Part shown: positions 1-8,996 of the stretch, one piece after another
Numbering within the stretch: the first letter of the stretch is position 1
How the letters are laid out: each line of letters opens with the position of its first letter
NCBI RefSeq assembly: GCF_900184735.1
Contig: NZ_LT855405.1
Location: 1 to 64,000, forward strand
DNA: 64,000 nucleotides
Direction: 5' to 3'
Source: Paucisalibacillus globulus
GTDB lineage: Bacteria > Bacillota > Bacilli > Bacillales > Amphibacillaceae
Notes under the pieces: generated by a model
What the model saw: the letters and a program-made list of their open reading frames with translations, nothing else
Told to the model about the DNA's origin: nothing
Database searches by the model: none
Program-made: the position numbers and the translations under genes

Positions 1-94
1 TTCGCCCTTGACACCACACCCGTAAACCATTGTCGTGTTTGTCAAGAGCGATGGCGGTAAGATTTCCACCATCAAAAGTGTGGGTATTTTATTT

Positions 95-1324
95 TTATGG
101 GCTTTTCATAGAACTTTTTACACTACCAACTAATTTATTTCTACCTGCTCCTAAACCAAACAGTACAACTAATATCGCTACAATAATTACCGTGATTAAC
201 GGAACTGTCCAAGCATGTGTCACATCATATAAAAATCCGATAAACATTGGTCCCACAGCTGCCAGGATATAACCAAGAGCTTGAGCCATACCAGATAGTG
301 CAGCAGCTTGCTTTGCATCTCTTGCACGTAATCCCAAGAATGTGAGCGCCAAGGCAAAAGTTCCACTTAGAGCTAATCCGATAAGCGTAATACTAATAAA
401 CAACATGACAGGTGAGGTACCTAGTAATAACCCACTAAATCCTAAAACGGAACACACTCCTAGCGCAATAACTATCAGCCGTTGAGAAGCGAACTTCCCA
501 GCTAACATGGGAACAATGAAGCTCGCTGGTAACCCAATAAACTGGGTGAAAGATAACATCCACCCTGCCGACTCCATACTCATTCCTGTTGAATGTAGAA
601 TCTCAGGCAACCAGGAGACCGTCACATAAAATAAAAATGACTGTAATCCCATATATAAAGCTATTTGCCATGCTAATGCAGAACGCCAAAGATTTGTATT
701 ATGATTCGTTAAGAATGGTGTCTCTTTAGCAGTTGACTTATTCTTATTGATCACAAGTACCCAAACGACTATACCAAGTATGGCCGGCGTTATCCAGACA
801 AATAAGGCAAGTTGCCACCCTAACCCCAATCCACTAGCAAGTGGAACACTAACACCAGATGCCGTCGCAGCAAAAATATTCATCGCTGTAGAATACACGC
901 TTGTCATTAATCCTACTTTTAATGGAAACTTATCTTTAATTACTCCAGGCAAAAGAACATTACAAATCGCAATCCCAATACCCACCAATAACGTTCCAGC
1001 AAACAACAAAATCATCATCGATATCGAGCGAACCGAAATTCCAATTAAAAGGAAAAACAATCCCCATAACATCACCCGCTCATTCGTAAACCGATTACCA
1101 AGTTTTGCTGCAATTGGAGACATAATTGCAAAGGCAATCAAAGGTAAGCTGGTTAACAACCCAACACTCCAATTCGATAATCCAATATCATCCCGAATCG
1201 TACTCATTAATGGACCAACAGACGTAATTGCAGGTCGAAGGTTAAATGCTATCAGTATAATTCCTGATATTAATAAAAATTTATGTAATTGATTTTCTTT
1301 GTCTACATGTTGATCTAACCCCAA
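95..1324 (-). CDS. MFS transporter, CynX/NimT family
   Basis: A 409-residue polytopic membrane protein of the major facilitator superfamily. The early segment around residue 27 (AFNLRPAITSVGPL) and the run of about 12 hydrophobic helices match the CynX/NimT (cyanate/2-nitroimidazole permease-like) branch, whose members export or import small organic anions or drugs. The substrate cannot be told from sequence. The start is a TTG preceded by AAGGGG eight bases upstream. No upstream ATG has a ribosome site. It is read leftward and no partner gene is visible. The first 94 bases of the window, downstream of it, hold short open frames on both strands that I could not assign. Confidence 0.85.
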   Translation of the reverse strand: MGLDQHVDKENQLHKFLLISGIILIAFNLRPAITSVGPLMSTIRDDIGLSNWSVGLLTSLPLIAFAIMSPIAAKLGNRFTNERVMLWGLFFLLIGISVRSISMMILLFAGTLLVGIGIAICNVLLPGVIKDKFPLKVGLMTSVYSTAMNIFAATASGVSVPLASGLGLGWQLALFVWITPAILGIVVWVLVINKNKSTAKETPFLTNHNTNLWRSALAWQIALYMGLQSFLFYVTVSWLPEILHSTGMSMESAGWMLSFTQFIGLPASFIVPMLAGKFASQRLIVIALGVCSVLGFSGLLLGTSPVMLFISITLIGLALSGTFALALTFLGLRARDAKQAAALSGMAQALGYILAAVGPMFIGFLYDVTHAWTVPLITVIIVAILVVLFGLGAGRNKLVGSVKSSMKSP

Positions 1325-1589
1325 AGCTGTTGCCCCTTCCGAATGCTTACTGACATAACTATAGCATAACTCAGGTCGGGAGGGAAAATGTTAGTATTCG
1401 TTGTTTGGGCAGTTAGGTAATTGGGGAAATCAGACTACTTTGAACCTTCTTATGATGGGTGTGAAGGCTTTTTAATACGAATTCATGATTACTTTTATCC
1501 TATTATTTCCTCGGAAATAATCTAATCTTGTCGAATTAGTAGTTTGAGATGTCATACTTTTGGGCTATATATCATTTGGCGTTGGGATT

Positions 1590-2160
1590 TGGGTTGAAGT
1601 GATGAATGGGAGTGTTCTATACATCATTCAGTGTTGAGATTGGGGTTGAAATGATGAATAGGAGTGCGCTATGAGTCTTTTCATACTGAATTTGTGGGTG
1701 AAATGATGAATTGGAGGGTGCTATGAATCTTTTCACACTGATTTTGCCGGTGAAATGATGAATTGGAGGGTGCTATGAATCTTTTCATGCTGAGTTTACG
1801 GGTGAAATGATGAATAGAAGGACTCTATGAATCTTTTCATACTGAGTTTACGGGTGAAATGATGAATTGGAGGACGCTATGAATCTTTTCATACTGTGTT
1901 TATGGGTCAAATGATGAATAGAAGGACTCTATGAATCTTTTCATACTGTGTTTATGGGTCAAATGATGAATAGAAGGACGCTATGAATCTTTTCATTCTA
2001 AATTTACGGGTGAAATGATGAATAGAAGGACGCTATGAATCTTTTCATGCTGAATTTCCAGGTGAAATGAAGTATGGGAGGAGACTATGAATCTTTTCAT
2101 GCTGGTTTTGCCGCTGAAGTGAGGAATAGGGTGACTTTATAAATCATTTCATGCTGACAT
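1590..2160. repeat. 52-bp tandem repeat array 1 (11 units)
   Basis: Eleven head-to-tail units spaced exactly 52 nt, the AAATGATGAA-type core starting near 1597, 1649, 1701, 1753, 1805, 1857, 1909, 1961, 2013, 2065 and 2117. Each unit reads roughly GGTGAAATGATGAAT, then a purine-rich stretch, then ATGAATCTTTTCAT. The middle units are the most alike and the outer ones decay. Fifty-two is not a multiple of three, so no peptide repeat is encoded. TGAAA and TTTCA within a unit could pair. The array fills most of the gene-free interval 1325-2273. A second array of the same family lies at 35.1-35.9 kb. Confidence 0.9.
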
Positions 2161-2228
2161 TGTATGCAAAGCAAAATAAAGAATTGGAGTGTTCACTTTA
2201 CTTAATCCTATCATGCTTCTTCATAGCA

Positions 2229-2268
2229 TTAAAAAAGAAGATGCGGAGCATACTCATCCACATCTTCA
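2229..2268 (-). terminator. Rho-independent terminator of the sigma/anti-sigma operon
   Basis: On the minus strand, GAAGATGTGGA pairs with TCCGCATCTTC (one mismatch) and is followed by TTTTTT, directly after the stop of the DUF4179 gene. Confidence 0.85.
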
Positions 2269-2273
2269 AACGA

Positions 2274-3605
2274 TTACTTCAGATCTATTCGTGTCTCCAA
2301 CTCCGGAAAGACTTGATAACTTGCTTCATACAATAAGAATTTAGTTTTACTATTTACTGATACTTTAGGATACGTAACTTCTACCTTGTCTCCATTATTC
2401 TTAAATGAAACTGCATAAGTATACTCATCTTTTTCTTTATTTACTATACTTGGAAAATTAGGTATTAAGACGTTCGTTTCATAAGTTACAATTGTAGCAT
2501 CTTTCTCATGTTTAATATTCTCAACCCTAAATTCCTCATTGGATCCAATTATTTCTCCTTCTTTAAATGGCGTGGTATGTTCATTTGCAATGAATCCTTC
2601 ACCATGCTCCTCTTTAACTTCTACTCCTTGCAGGGTTACGATATAGGGAATGATCTTATAAGAATAAACGTTTACGTCTCGTGAAACTTTAATCGAATCA
2701 TAAAACCTTTCAACTCGATTATAACCCACTTTTGGATCAAGATAACTTGATATACTAACCGACTCTGGTAGAAACATTTCACCATCTTCACCAATTCCAA
2801 TTACTTCAATCTGAAACGTTTTATTACCACTTATAGATTTATCAACTAATAAATCAGTACTTACAATAAATTTTAACGTAGTTGGAGTCATTTCCACATT
2901 TTTCATATCGAACGAATTTCCTTGGTCATCCTTTTTACTAGGTATGTCCTTAATCACAAGATATTCTGTTTGTTTTTCCGAATCAAATATAAAGCTCCAT
3001 TCTTCTTGTACACCATTAATTTCTGTTATTTGAAGCATTAATTCTGAATGTGCTTCGATCTCTTTTGTATGTTCAAAAGTAAACCTACCTCCATTTGCTA
3101 ATAATTCTTTCGTATCAAAAAGACTAATTCCCTCACCTTGGGGCTTCCCATCCACAAACAACTCATATGCAATTTGCGTAAGTTTGGGTAAGGATTCTAT
3201 CGCAGCTTCTGTTTCCAATCGAAAGGAAACAGCCATTTGATGATTATCTACATAACTCTCTTCTAGTATTATTTTTAACCCTTCATTTTCCACTTCCAAT
3301 CCAAGTGCTTGAGTATGCCCCTCTATCACCATTCTTTGTAGTCCTACATCACCTTGCTGGTATAGAATACTTTTATTTCCAATATCTCCGCTCGCCGTTT
3401 CCTGAAAAGATTGTAACAACATTATTCCGAAAGCCACTACAAATACCGATGCAAGACTTGCAATTATATTTTGTTTTCTAAACATGGTTTGTTTTCCCTG
3501 TTTTTTAGCCTTGATTAAAGCAGCCTGAACGGTCTCATCTAGCTTTATATCAGGGATAGGAATGTTATCTACCATACTATTAATCTCATGTCGAAGCTTT
3601 TCCAT
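2274..3605 (-). CDS. DUF4179 membrane protein, probable anti-sigma factor
   Basis: About 443 residues: a short cytoplasmic N-terminus, one transmembrane helix near residues 45-65 (ASLASVFVVAFGIMLLQSF), then a long extracytoplasmic beta-rich region that begins with the DUF4179 signature. DUF4179 proteins are typically encoded next to ECF sigma factors and act as membrane anti-sigma factors. The inhibitory role here is inferred from that pairing. The start at 3605 is chosen because GGAGGAG lies six bases upstream. A start at 3620 would consist of this ribosome site itself. The coding region overlaps the end of the sigma gene by 20 bases, which implies translational coupling. Confidence 0.8.
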   Translation of the reverse strand: MEKLRHEINSMVDNIPIPDIKLDETVQAALIKAKKQGKQTMFRKQNIIASLASVFVVAFGIMLLQSFQETASGDIGNKSILYQQGDVGLQRMVIEGHTQALGLEVENEGLKIILEESYVDNHQMAVSFRLETEAAIESLPKLTQIAYELFVDGKPQGEGISLFDTKELLANGGRFTFEHTKEIEAHSELMLQITEINGVQEEWSFIFDSEKQTEYLVIKDIPSKKDDQGNSFDMKNVEMTPTTLKFIVSTDLLVDKSISGNKTFQIEVIGIGEDGEMFLPESVSISSYLDPKVGYNRVERFYDSIKVSRDVNVYSYKIIPYIVTLQGVEVKEEHGEGFIANEHTTPFKEGEIIGSNEEFRVENIKHEKDATIVTYETNVLIPNFPSIVNKEKDEYTYAVSFKNNGDKVEVTYPKVSVNSKTKFLLYEASYQVFPELETRIDLK

Positions 3606-4119
3606 AAACATCTCCTCCATTCGTTAACTTTTTCCTGAGGACTTGGAGTGTTCTATGTAATTGGGATTTTACTGTCCCCTCAGGTTTTCCTATTATTTCA
3701 GCAATTTCTGGAATAGAATATCCATAATAAAAGCGAAGTAAAAGTATTGTCTTTTGATTAGGTCGTAAATTTTCAAATGCTGAAGCTAAGTCCATTGACA
3801 TAATGGCATTGTTTTCCTCATTATTTCCTGTTCGATACCATTCAACATCCAATGGAATAACATCAATTGAACGTTTTATATAATCGAGGGAGGTATTAAT
3901 TAGAATTCTTGTTATCCAAGTAGAAAACACACTAATATCTTTTAATTTATGAAAAGCTTTGTACGCTTTAATGATCGTTTCCTGAACTATATCTAAGGCA
4001 GTTTGTTCATTCTTTACGTATGTATACGCAATTCTATATAACTTTTTCTGTTCACTAACTACCAAGGTCTCAAAGGTCTGCTCGTCTATTCTTTTGTTAT
4101 CAGGTTTAAATATAGACAT
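3586..4119 (-). CDS. ECF-type sigma-70 family sigma factor
   Basis: About 177 residues. Region 2 is visible at residues 15-85 (FETLVVSEQKKLYRIAYTYV, then DIVQETIIKAYK and FSTWITRILIN). Region 4 with its helix-turn-helix is at the C-terminus (LRPNQKTILLLRFYYGYSIP, then EIIGKPEGTVKSQLHRTL). This two-domain layout and size are typical of ECF sigma factors, close to the SigV/SigM/SigW type of Bacillus. The start at 4119 has AGGAGGG seven bases upstream, while an in-frame ATG at 4164 lacks a ribosome site. The downstream overlapping DUF4179 gene is its likely anti-sigma factor. The regulon is unknown. Confidence 0.88.
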   Translation of the reverse strand: MSIFKPDNKRIDEQTFETLVVSEQKKLYRIAYTYVKNEQTALDIVQETIIKAYKAFHKLKDISVFSTWITRILINTSLDYIKRSIDVIPLDVEWYRTGNNEENNAIMSMDLASAFENLRPNQKTILLLRFYYGYSIPEIAEIIGKPEGTVKSQLHRTLQVLRKKLTNGGDVYGKAST

Positions 4120-4152
4120 ATGCTCCCTCCTCTCGCATTTCATTTTACTACA

Positions 4153-4168
4153 AAAGTTGGCCAACTTT
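4153..4168. promoter_or_regulatory. 16-bp perfect palindrome upstream of the sigma gene
   Basis: AAAGTTGGCCAACTTT is self-complementary and lies about 35 bases upstream of the sigma-factor start, between the ribosome site and the expected promoter. It could be a repressor site or an mRNA hairpin. Neither is proven. Confidence 0.45.
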
Positions 4169-4424
4169 GTAAATACTTCTGCTTATTAGACATTGAAAAA
4201 ATGCATTTCGTTCCATTAAAAATTTAGATTTGACATTGAGTTGATTTACATTAATACAAATAGTAGAGTTATAGATACAACGTAATATAGTACTACTTTG
4301 GAAGTAGTTATGTATTTTAAACCACCGACTTCACTCCGTAATAATAACAATGGAATCTCTATGCTATGTATAGAATCCGGTGAACCTATTTATTTAACTA
4401 AAAATGGTGAAGGGAGCTAGTTAT

Positions 4425-4586
4425 ATGAACATTGAATCTTCCAATCGTGGTGAAAAAATGATAAATCTAAGAGGAAAATTAGTTTCAGTTGAAAAAGAAA
4501 GATTGGCTGGTAAAAAGGGGTACCTTGTAACTGAAGTTGATAATTTGATGAAGAAAGCAATTGCGGAAAAACATCTTGAGAGATAA
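4425..4586 (+). CDS. Small conserved-looking protein of unknown function
   Basis: A 53-residue charged, soluble protein (ends NLMKKAIAEKHLER) that I do not recognise. AGGGAG lies eight bases before the ATG at 4425, and an upstream in-frame ATG at 4404 has no ribosome site. A plausible SigA promoter, TTGACA (4230) and TAATAC (4252) 16 bases apart, precedes it, and a hairpin terminator follows. The presence of all three signals is the main reason to call it a gene. The interval 4170-4424 holds only this promoter and the divergent sigma-gene promoter. Confidence 0.5.
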   Translation: MNIESSNRGEKMINLRGKLVSVEKERLAGKKGYLVTEVDNLMKKAIAEKHLER

Positions 4587-4620
4587 ATATTCTCTGAGCG
4601 CATTGTAGGCTAGCTTATTC

Positions 4621-4656
4621 AACACACTTCTTACTGAAGTCAGTAGAGGTGTTTTT
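4621..4656 (+). terminator. Terminator after the small ORF
   Basis: AACAC...TACTGA / TCAGTA...GTGTT forms a hairpin followed by TTTTT on the plus strand. Confidence 0.7.
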
Positions 4657-4673
4657 AAAACTATTTTATCAAC

Positions 4674-4707
4674 AAAAAGGGACGAGGAGCAAGATTCTCT
4701 TCGTCCC
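4674..4707 (-). terminator. Terminator of the TRAP transporter operon
   Basis: GGGACGA pairs with TCGTCCC and is followed by TTTTT on the minus strand, immediately after the permease stop codon. Confidence 0.85.
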
Positions 4708-4713
4708 ATTATT

Positions 4714-6696
4714 TTATACCGTAGCTCTTAACTCCATTTCACCACCATCATCAATACGTTGTTTTTGGATGAACCAAATAGCCCCCATCATCACAACTCC
4801 AATAACAGTTGTGACTAATTCTGGATATATCATTAATAATCCACCTACAAATAAGACAAGACGTTCCCAAATTCTTGAATTACGAACTAGGAAACCAATT
4901 ACTGCACTACTTACCGCTATCATTCCTATTAGTGAGGTAGTCAGTGCAAAAATCAACTTCAATGGTGTCACATCAACCAGCACTAATATTGGATTAAAGA
5001 TAAATATATACGGAATGATAAAGGCAGCTATGGCGAGTTTGACAGCCGTTACTCCAGACTTAAATGGATTCGCCCTGGCTATACCTGCACCAGCATAAGC
5101 TGCTAAGCAAACTGGTGGTGTAATATCAGCTACAATTCCGAAGTAGAAAACAAACATATGGGCTGCGATTGCTGCAACACCAAATTCATTGATAAGAACT
5201 GGCGCAGCAATGGTTGCTGTTACAACATAGTTTGCTGTTGTTGGTAATCCCATGCCAAGTATAATACAAGCAATCATCGTAAAGAACAAAGCAAATGGTA
5301 AGATTCCACCTGATAACGCAATAATACCAGCTGCGAATTTCGTACCCAATCCTGTAATACTAACAACACCAGCTATAATACCTGCAGTCGCACAGGCAGC
5401 AATAACCGGAAGTGCAACTCGCGCACCTTGCTCAAAAACCTCAACAATTTGTCTGAGATTCATTCGTGTTTCTCTACGAATAAAACTAATTAGAAATGCA
5501 GAAACAACTCCCATTAATGCTGCACGTTGTGGGGTAAAGCCTGCTAATATGGTGCCGACAATAATGATTAATGGGAGAAGCATGAATCCATTTTTCATCA
5601 TTAATTTTCGGAAACTTGGAAGCTCTGATTTTGGTAGTCCATGAATTTTAAGTTTCTTGGCTTCAAAGTGTGTTCCAATGAAAATACCAGTAAAGTAAAG
5701 AATTGCCGGTATGATCGCTGCTAACATAATGGTTGAATAATCTACTGAAAGGTATTCCATCATGATAAATGCTGCTGCTCCCATGAGCGGTGGCATGATT
5801 TGGCCCCCAGTAGAGGCTGAAGCTTCCGTTGCAGCCGCGAACTCTGGTTTAAACCCAGACTTTTTCATCATTGGTATCGTAAATGAACCTGATGATACCG
5901 TGTTACCTACAGAGCTTCCTGAGACCATACCAGTCATTGCACTTGCAACTACAGCGGTCTTCGCCGTACCTCCTGTGTATCTTCCGGTTAGAGATAATGC
6001 AAGGTCATTAAAGAATTGCCCGATCTTCGTGTGCACCAGAATAACGCCAAAGAATAGGAAGAGGAAAATGAACTTTGCGGATATTTGGATCGGTGTTCCA
6101 AAAACACCACTACTACGGAACCATAGATTCGTAGACATATCATTCACTGCAAACCCTGCGTGGGATAACACCTTTGTAGGAATTAAATTTCCAAATATCG
6201 TATACAGAATCATAATACTTGCTACAATTACAATTGGAACCCCAACCGTACGACGTGTAGCTTCTAGCAATAATAAGATACCGATAATAGATACGATAAC
6301 ATCTAGAGTGGTGTAGCCGTTTATAGTTGCTAGTGTAAGGTCATCATAAAAGATAATCTTGTGGTAACCTGCATACATGGCAACAAAAGCTAAGAGAACA
6401 TCGTACCATGGAACGGTCCTTTGCTTTTTTTGTAACCCCTTCTTTGCCGGAAATAATAAAAAGATAATTCCAAGTGCCGTACCTAAGTGAATGGCTCCTT
6501 GTTGTTGTGAGGGTAGAACACTAGTGAAAGCAGTATATAAATGAAAGACGGTTAGTGAAACACCCAAGAATGTTACTACCCATGCCCATTTACCAAGCTT
6601 TATGCGAAAATTACTTTCTTTGTCGTATTTTTCTAGTATCTCTTTGGCATCAATTTGCTCGTTTGGAACGTGCTTGTTTTCATGATTTTCTTTCAT
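4714..6696 (-). CDS. TRAP transporter permease, fused small and large subunits (TAXI type)
   Basis: About 660 residues with some 18 hydrophobic segments: an N-terminal DctQ-like four-helix part fused to a DctM-like large subunit. Glycine-rich conserved segments of the large subunit are visible in the middle (SSVGNTVSSGSFTIPMMKKS, then EASASTGGQIMPPLMGAAAF) and near the C-terminus (GMGLPTTANYV). Fused QM permeases pair with TAXI-family receptors, and one is encoded immediately upstream. Together they would import an organic acid using the sodium gradient. The substrate is unknown. Start choice is uncertain: ATG at 6714 has no good ribosome site, while ATG at 6696 follows a weak GGATGTGG. Confidence 0.88.
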   Translation of the reverse strand: MKENHENKHVPNEQIDAKEILEKYDKESNFRIKLGKWAWVVTFLGVSLTVFHLYTAFTSVLPSQQQGAIHLGTALGIIFLLFPAKKGLQKKQRTVPWYDVLLAFVAMYAGYHKIIFYDDLTLATINGYTTLDVIVSIIGILLLLEATRRTVGVPIVIVASIMILYTIFGNLIPTKVLSHAGFAVNDMSTNLWFRSSGVFGTPIQISAKFIFLFLFFGVILVHTKIGQFFNDLALSLTGRYTGGTAKTAVVASAMTGMVSGSSVGNTVSSGSFTIPMMKKSGFKPEFAAATEASASTGGQIMPPLMGAAAFIMMEYLSVDYSTIMLAAIIPAILYFTGIFIGTHFEAKKLKIHGLPKSELPSFRKLMMKNGFMLLPLIIIVGTILAGFTPQRAALMGVVSAFLISFIRRETRMNLRQIVEVFEQGARVALPVIAACATAGIIAGVVSITGLGTKFAAGIIALSGGILPFALFFTMIACIILGMGLPTTANYVVTATIAAPVLINEFGVAAIAAHMFVFYFGIVADITPPVCLAAYAGAGIARANPFKSGVTAVKLAIAAFIIPYIFIFNPILVLVDVTPLKLIFALTTSLIGMIAVSSAVIGFLVRNSRIWERLVLFVGGLLMIYPELVTTVIGVVMMGAIWFIQKQRIDDGGEMELRATV

Positions 6697-6727
6697 CCAA
6701 CCACATCCTATCATGTTTCATTAGAAA

Positions 6728-6759
6728 GAAAGGGATCTCCTTTTAAAAAGACCCCTTTC
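6728..6759 (-). promoter_or_regulatory. Intercistronic hairpin between TRAP receptor and permease
   Basis: GAAAGGG at one end pairs with CCCTTTC at the other, and the stem extends inward (TCT/AGA). It lies between the receptor stop and the permease start without a strong T-tract. It could stabilise the receptor mRNA or partly terminate transcription so that receptor exceeds permease. Confidence 0.6.
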
Positions 6760-6774
6760 GTATTGACAAACAAC

Positions 6775-7764
6775 TTATTTCGCTAAATCATCAAAGCTTT
6801 CAATACCTGTTGCTTCTCGTGTAACGATTTGGATGATTTCTGGGTAGATATGACCGATGAATGCAACGTTTTCAATTGGTGCATCGAAGTCTCCCTCACC
6901 ATTTACAGCGTCGATTGCTGGTCCATGAACTGTCATTCCTAAGTCCATATTGCCATCACGCATTGCTGCTAGGTTTTCTAATGATGCACTTGTTTCTCTA
7001 TTCGTTACGTTTATTCCATCAATATTATTATTCCAAACGGTTGCCATTTCTCCCCCTAGTGGGTAGTAAGTTCCACCGGAGCTACCAGTTCCTAATACTA
7101 ATTCAGATGGTTGTTCGGAGACATTTAATTCAGCTATCGGATTATCGAATTCTAATCCTTGTTCTTGATAATACTTAGCTGCTCCTGGATGGATTGGTAA
7201 ATCTTCTAATCCATTTAATGCATTATCAAGTGTCATTTGCGCACCTTGTGCATGGCTAATCTCGCTAGAATTCTCAATCATAACCTTTGCTAATTCATAG
7301 CCTAACTCTTCACTAATCGTATCCGTATTCCCCATTAGAATGGCATATGCTGTAACAGTCGTCACATCTTCCTCTAGGAAATCATAAGACTCTTTCGGGA
7401 TAATAAATTCTCTGTAGGCACTATTTTTCTCAATATGTGCAATGGCATCTTTCGAAAGGCTAAGCATCTTTACATCACCTGCTGATGCTTGTAAGTTAGA
7501 AATACTCGCAGCAGGTAACCCTAGAATCCCAATCGAAATATCAATATTTCCATCCTGTACGCCATCTGCAGCATCTCCAAATCCTTCTTCATAGGCATTG
7601 TAATCTTCAATACCATATGCATCTAAGATAAGCTTGGAGACTGTATTTGTCGCACTTCCAGCCGGTCCAATTGCAATATTCTTCGCCTCTCCACCACAAG
7701 CTACAAGAACTAGGACCATACTCAATAAAATTCCAATAAAACCTATTACCCTCAGTTTTCTCAT
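6775..7764 (-). CDS. TAXI family TRAP transporter solute-binding lipoprotein
   Basis: A 329-residue extracytoplasmic receptor. A lipoprotein signal peptide ends in LVACGG, and the mature part has the TAXI-family signatures GTGSSGGTYYPLGG and NRETSASLENLAAMRDG. It captures the substrate for the fused permease encoded downstream. Unusually, the GTGSSGGTYYP segment lies around residue 220, preceded by a related N-terminal half (AIGPAGSATNTVSKL), and the protein stops at FDDLAK, where family members usually continue for another lobe. The fold may therefore be rearranged or C-terminally shortened. The start at 7764 has AAGGGG eight bases upstream, and the longer reading frame to 7839 lacks one. 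Confidence 0.8.
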   Translation of the reverse strand: MRKLRVIGFIGILLSMVLVLVACGGEAKNIAIGPAGSATNTVSKLILDAYGIEDYNAYEEGFGDAADGVQDGNIDISIGILGLPAASISNLQASAGDVKMLSLSKDAIAHIEKNSAYREFIIPKESYDFLEEDVTTVTAYAILMGNTDTISEELGYELAKVMIENSSEISHAQGAQMTLDNALNGLEDLPIHPGAAKYYQEQGLEFDNPIAELNVSEQPSELVLGTGSSGGTYYPLGGEMATVWNNNIDGINVTNRETSASLENLAAMRDGNMDLGMTVHGPAIDAVNGEGDFDAPIENVAFIGHIYPEIIQIVTREATGIESFDDLAK

Positions 7765-7961
7765 GTACATACCCCTTTTATATGTAGATTTAGCTCCCAT
7801 GGTAACGTTTTCAACTATGAAAGTACGTGTGTATGTCATGAACGAAATTTTAGAAGCTTACTATAAGTATACTTGTTTTTAATGAAAATTCAACAGTTTA
7901 TTTAGTATTTTCTGAGTATTAGGACATAGGTAAAATTTTCTACAATGCTATTTCAATAAAT

Positions 7962-8012
7962 TAAAAAGGGTTTAGCCTACTGTGAAATTAACTCACAATA
8001 AGTCTAAACCCT
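7962..8012 (-). terminator. Terminator of the LuxR-type regulator gene
   Basis: On the minus strand AGGGTTTAG pairs with CTAAACCCT, with an inner TGTGA/TCACA stem, then TTTTTAA follows. It lies just after the regulator stop codon. The rest of 7765-8018 holds only the TRAP promoter region. Confidence 0.88.
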
Positions 8013-8018
8013 CTAATT

Positions 8019-8651
8019 TTATAATGTAATCCAATTATTTTTAATGGCCTTTATTACAGCATTGGTACGGTCTGACACATGTAATTTTTTCAAGATAGAA
8101 CTTACATGATTATTTACGGTTCTAGTTGAAATGTAAAGCTCTTTCGCTATACTTCCATTATTTAAACCTCTGCCCAGCTCCTCCAACACATTCCATTCTT
8201 GCTCAGTTAGAATTCCTGCTGGTCTGTTTGGCTCTTTGCTTGTTAATTTTACATAATCATTCAATAGAACGGTTGAAAGCTTCGGATGGATGTACTGTTG
8301 ATCATTAAGCATCATCTTGGTTGCAAGTATTAGTTCACTTAATTCCATCCCATTAAAAAAGTAACCATGAAGACCGTATCGGAAAAGTTCCCGTAATAAA
8401 GGACTATCGATTTCTGACGTCCATACTGCAACACGGACATTATTTTCTAAGAAGTTCTCAATTGTTTCTATGATGTCAATTTTGGTATTTAAGTCTATAA
8501 TTACCAAGTTACTAGTAATCTTATTTTCTAGTGCATTGAATTCAGTTGAATCTAAAGCATTCCATGTATTTTCTGGTAAATTTTCTTCCAGTTTTTCCAC
8601 TATAATATCACGTACTAAATCTTTTTCCTTAATAAGTATAATCTCAGTCAT
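8019..8651 (-). CDS. LuxR-family response regulator with an atypical receiver domain
   Basis: About 210 residues. The N-terminal 120 resemble a response-regulator receiver: a possible phospho-acceptor Asp sits in LVIIDLN, but the acidic pair normally at the end of strand 1 is absent (ILIKEKD) and the usual lysine after strand 5 is replaced (GYFFNG). The C-terminus is a LuxR/NarL helix-turn-helix (LTEQEWNVLEELGRGLNNGS, then STRTVNNHVSSILKKLHVSD). It is therefore probably a DNA-binding regulator that may not use ordinary phosphotransfer. GGGAGAA precedes the ATG at 8651. A c-di-GMP-I riboswitch and terminator lie directly upstream, so expression should follow c-di-GMP. No histidine kinase gene is adjacent. 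Confidence 0.82.
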   Translation of the reverse strand: MTEIILIKEKDLVRDIIVEKLEENLPENTWNALDSTEFNALENKITSNLVIIDLNTKIDIIETIENFLENNVRVAVWTSEIDSPLLRELFRYGLHGYFFNGMELSELILATKMMLNDQQYIHPKLSTVLLNDYVKLTSKEPNRPAGILTEQEWNVLEELGRGLNNGSIAKELYISTRTVNNHVSSILKKLHVSDRTNAVIKAIKNNWITL

Positions 8652-8726
8652 AGCAGATTCTCCCATCCCATCGTTTTTTTCTTTGTCTTAATGGTAGAAA
8701 TCGCCAATATGAATTATCCCATAGAA

Positions 8727-8752
8727 AATGGCTATTCTATAATAGAATAGCC
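8727..8752 (-). terminator. Riboswitch expression-platform hairpin
   Basis: GGCTATTCTA pairs with TAGAATAGCC and is followed by ATTTTC, between the c-di-GMP aptamer and the regulator gene. It is the likely terminator controlled by the aptamer. Confidence 0.75.
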
Positions 8753-8768
8753 AAAATAATTCAATCCA

Positions 8769-8850
8769 TTTTGGCAACCAGGCGATCATAGTTTTATTAA
8801 ACCTTAGACCCTTAGCTTTGCGTCCTACCCTTTCAGATAGTTTGCCTTTA
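8769..8850 (-). ncRNA. c-di-GMP-I riboswitch upstream of the LuxR-type regulator
   Basis: On the minus strand the GEMM landmarks occur in order: GGCAAAC, a stem capped by GAAA (TATCTGAAAGGGTA), GGACGCAAAGC, then TCTAAGG, and finally a second stem ending GGTTGCC. These are the hallmarks of the cyclic-di-GMP-I class. The intrinsic terminator at 8727-8752 follows. The transcript would continue into the regulator gene at 8651. Whether ligand turns expression on or off cannot be read without folding. Confidence 0.88.
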
Positions 8851-8996
8851 TCAATTTGTTTGTTATATAACTTTTTTCCTATAGACTATAGTAAACCATA
8901 TCTAGTAAAAAAAGCAACTAAAAATACATAATATAGATTACAACAAAATATGGTAACGAAGGAAGACAGCCAAATTCTATTGATCGTATACTATAT

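Noticed and set aside
1-94. Short open frames at the window edge (plus strand to a stop near 60; minus strand from an ATG near 75)
   Set aside because: Neither has a ribosome site or a recognisable motif, and both run off the window.
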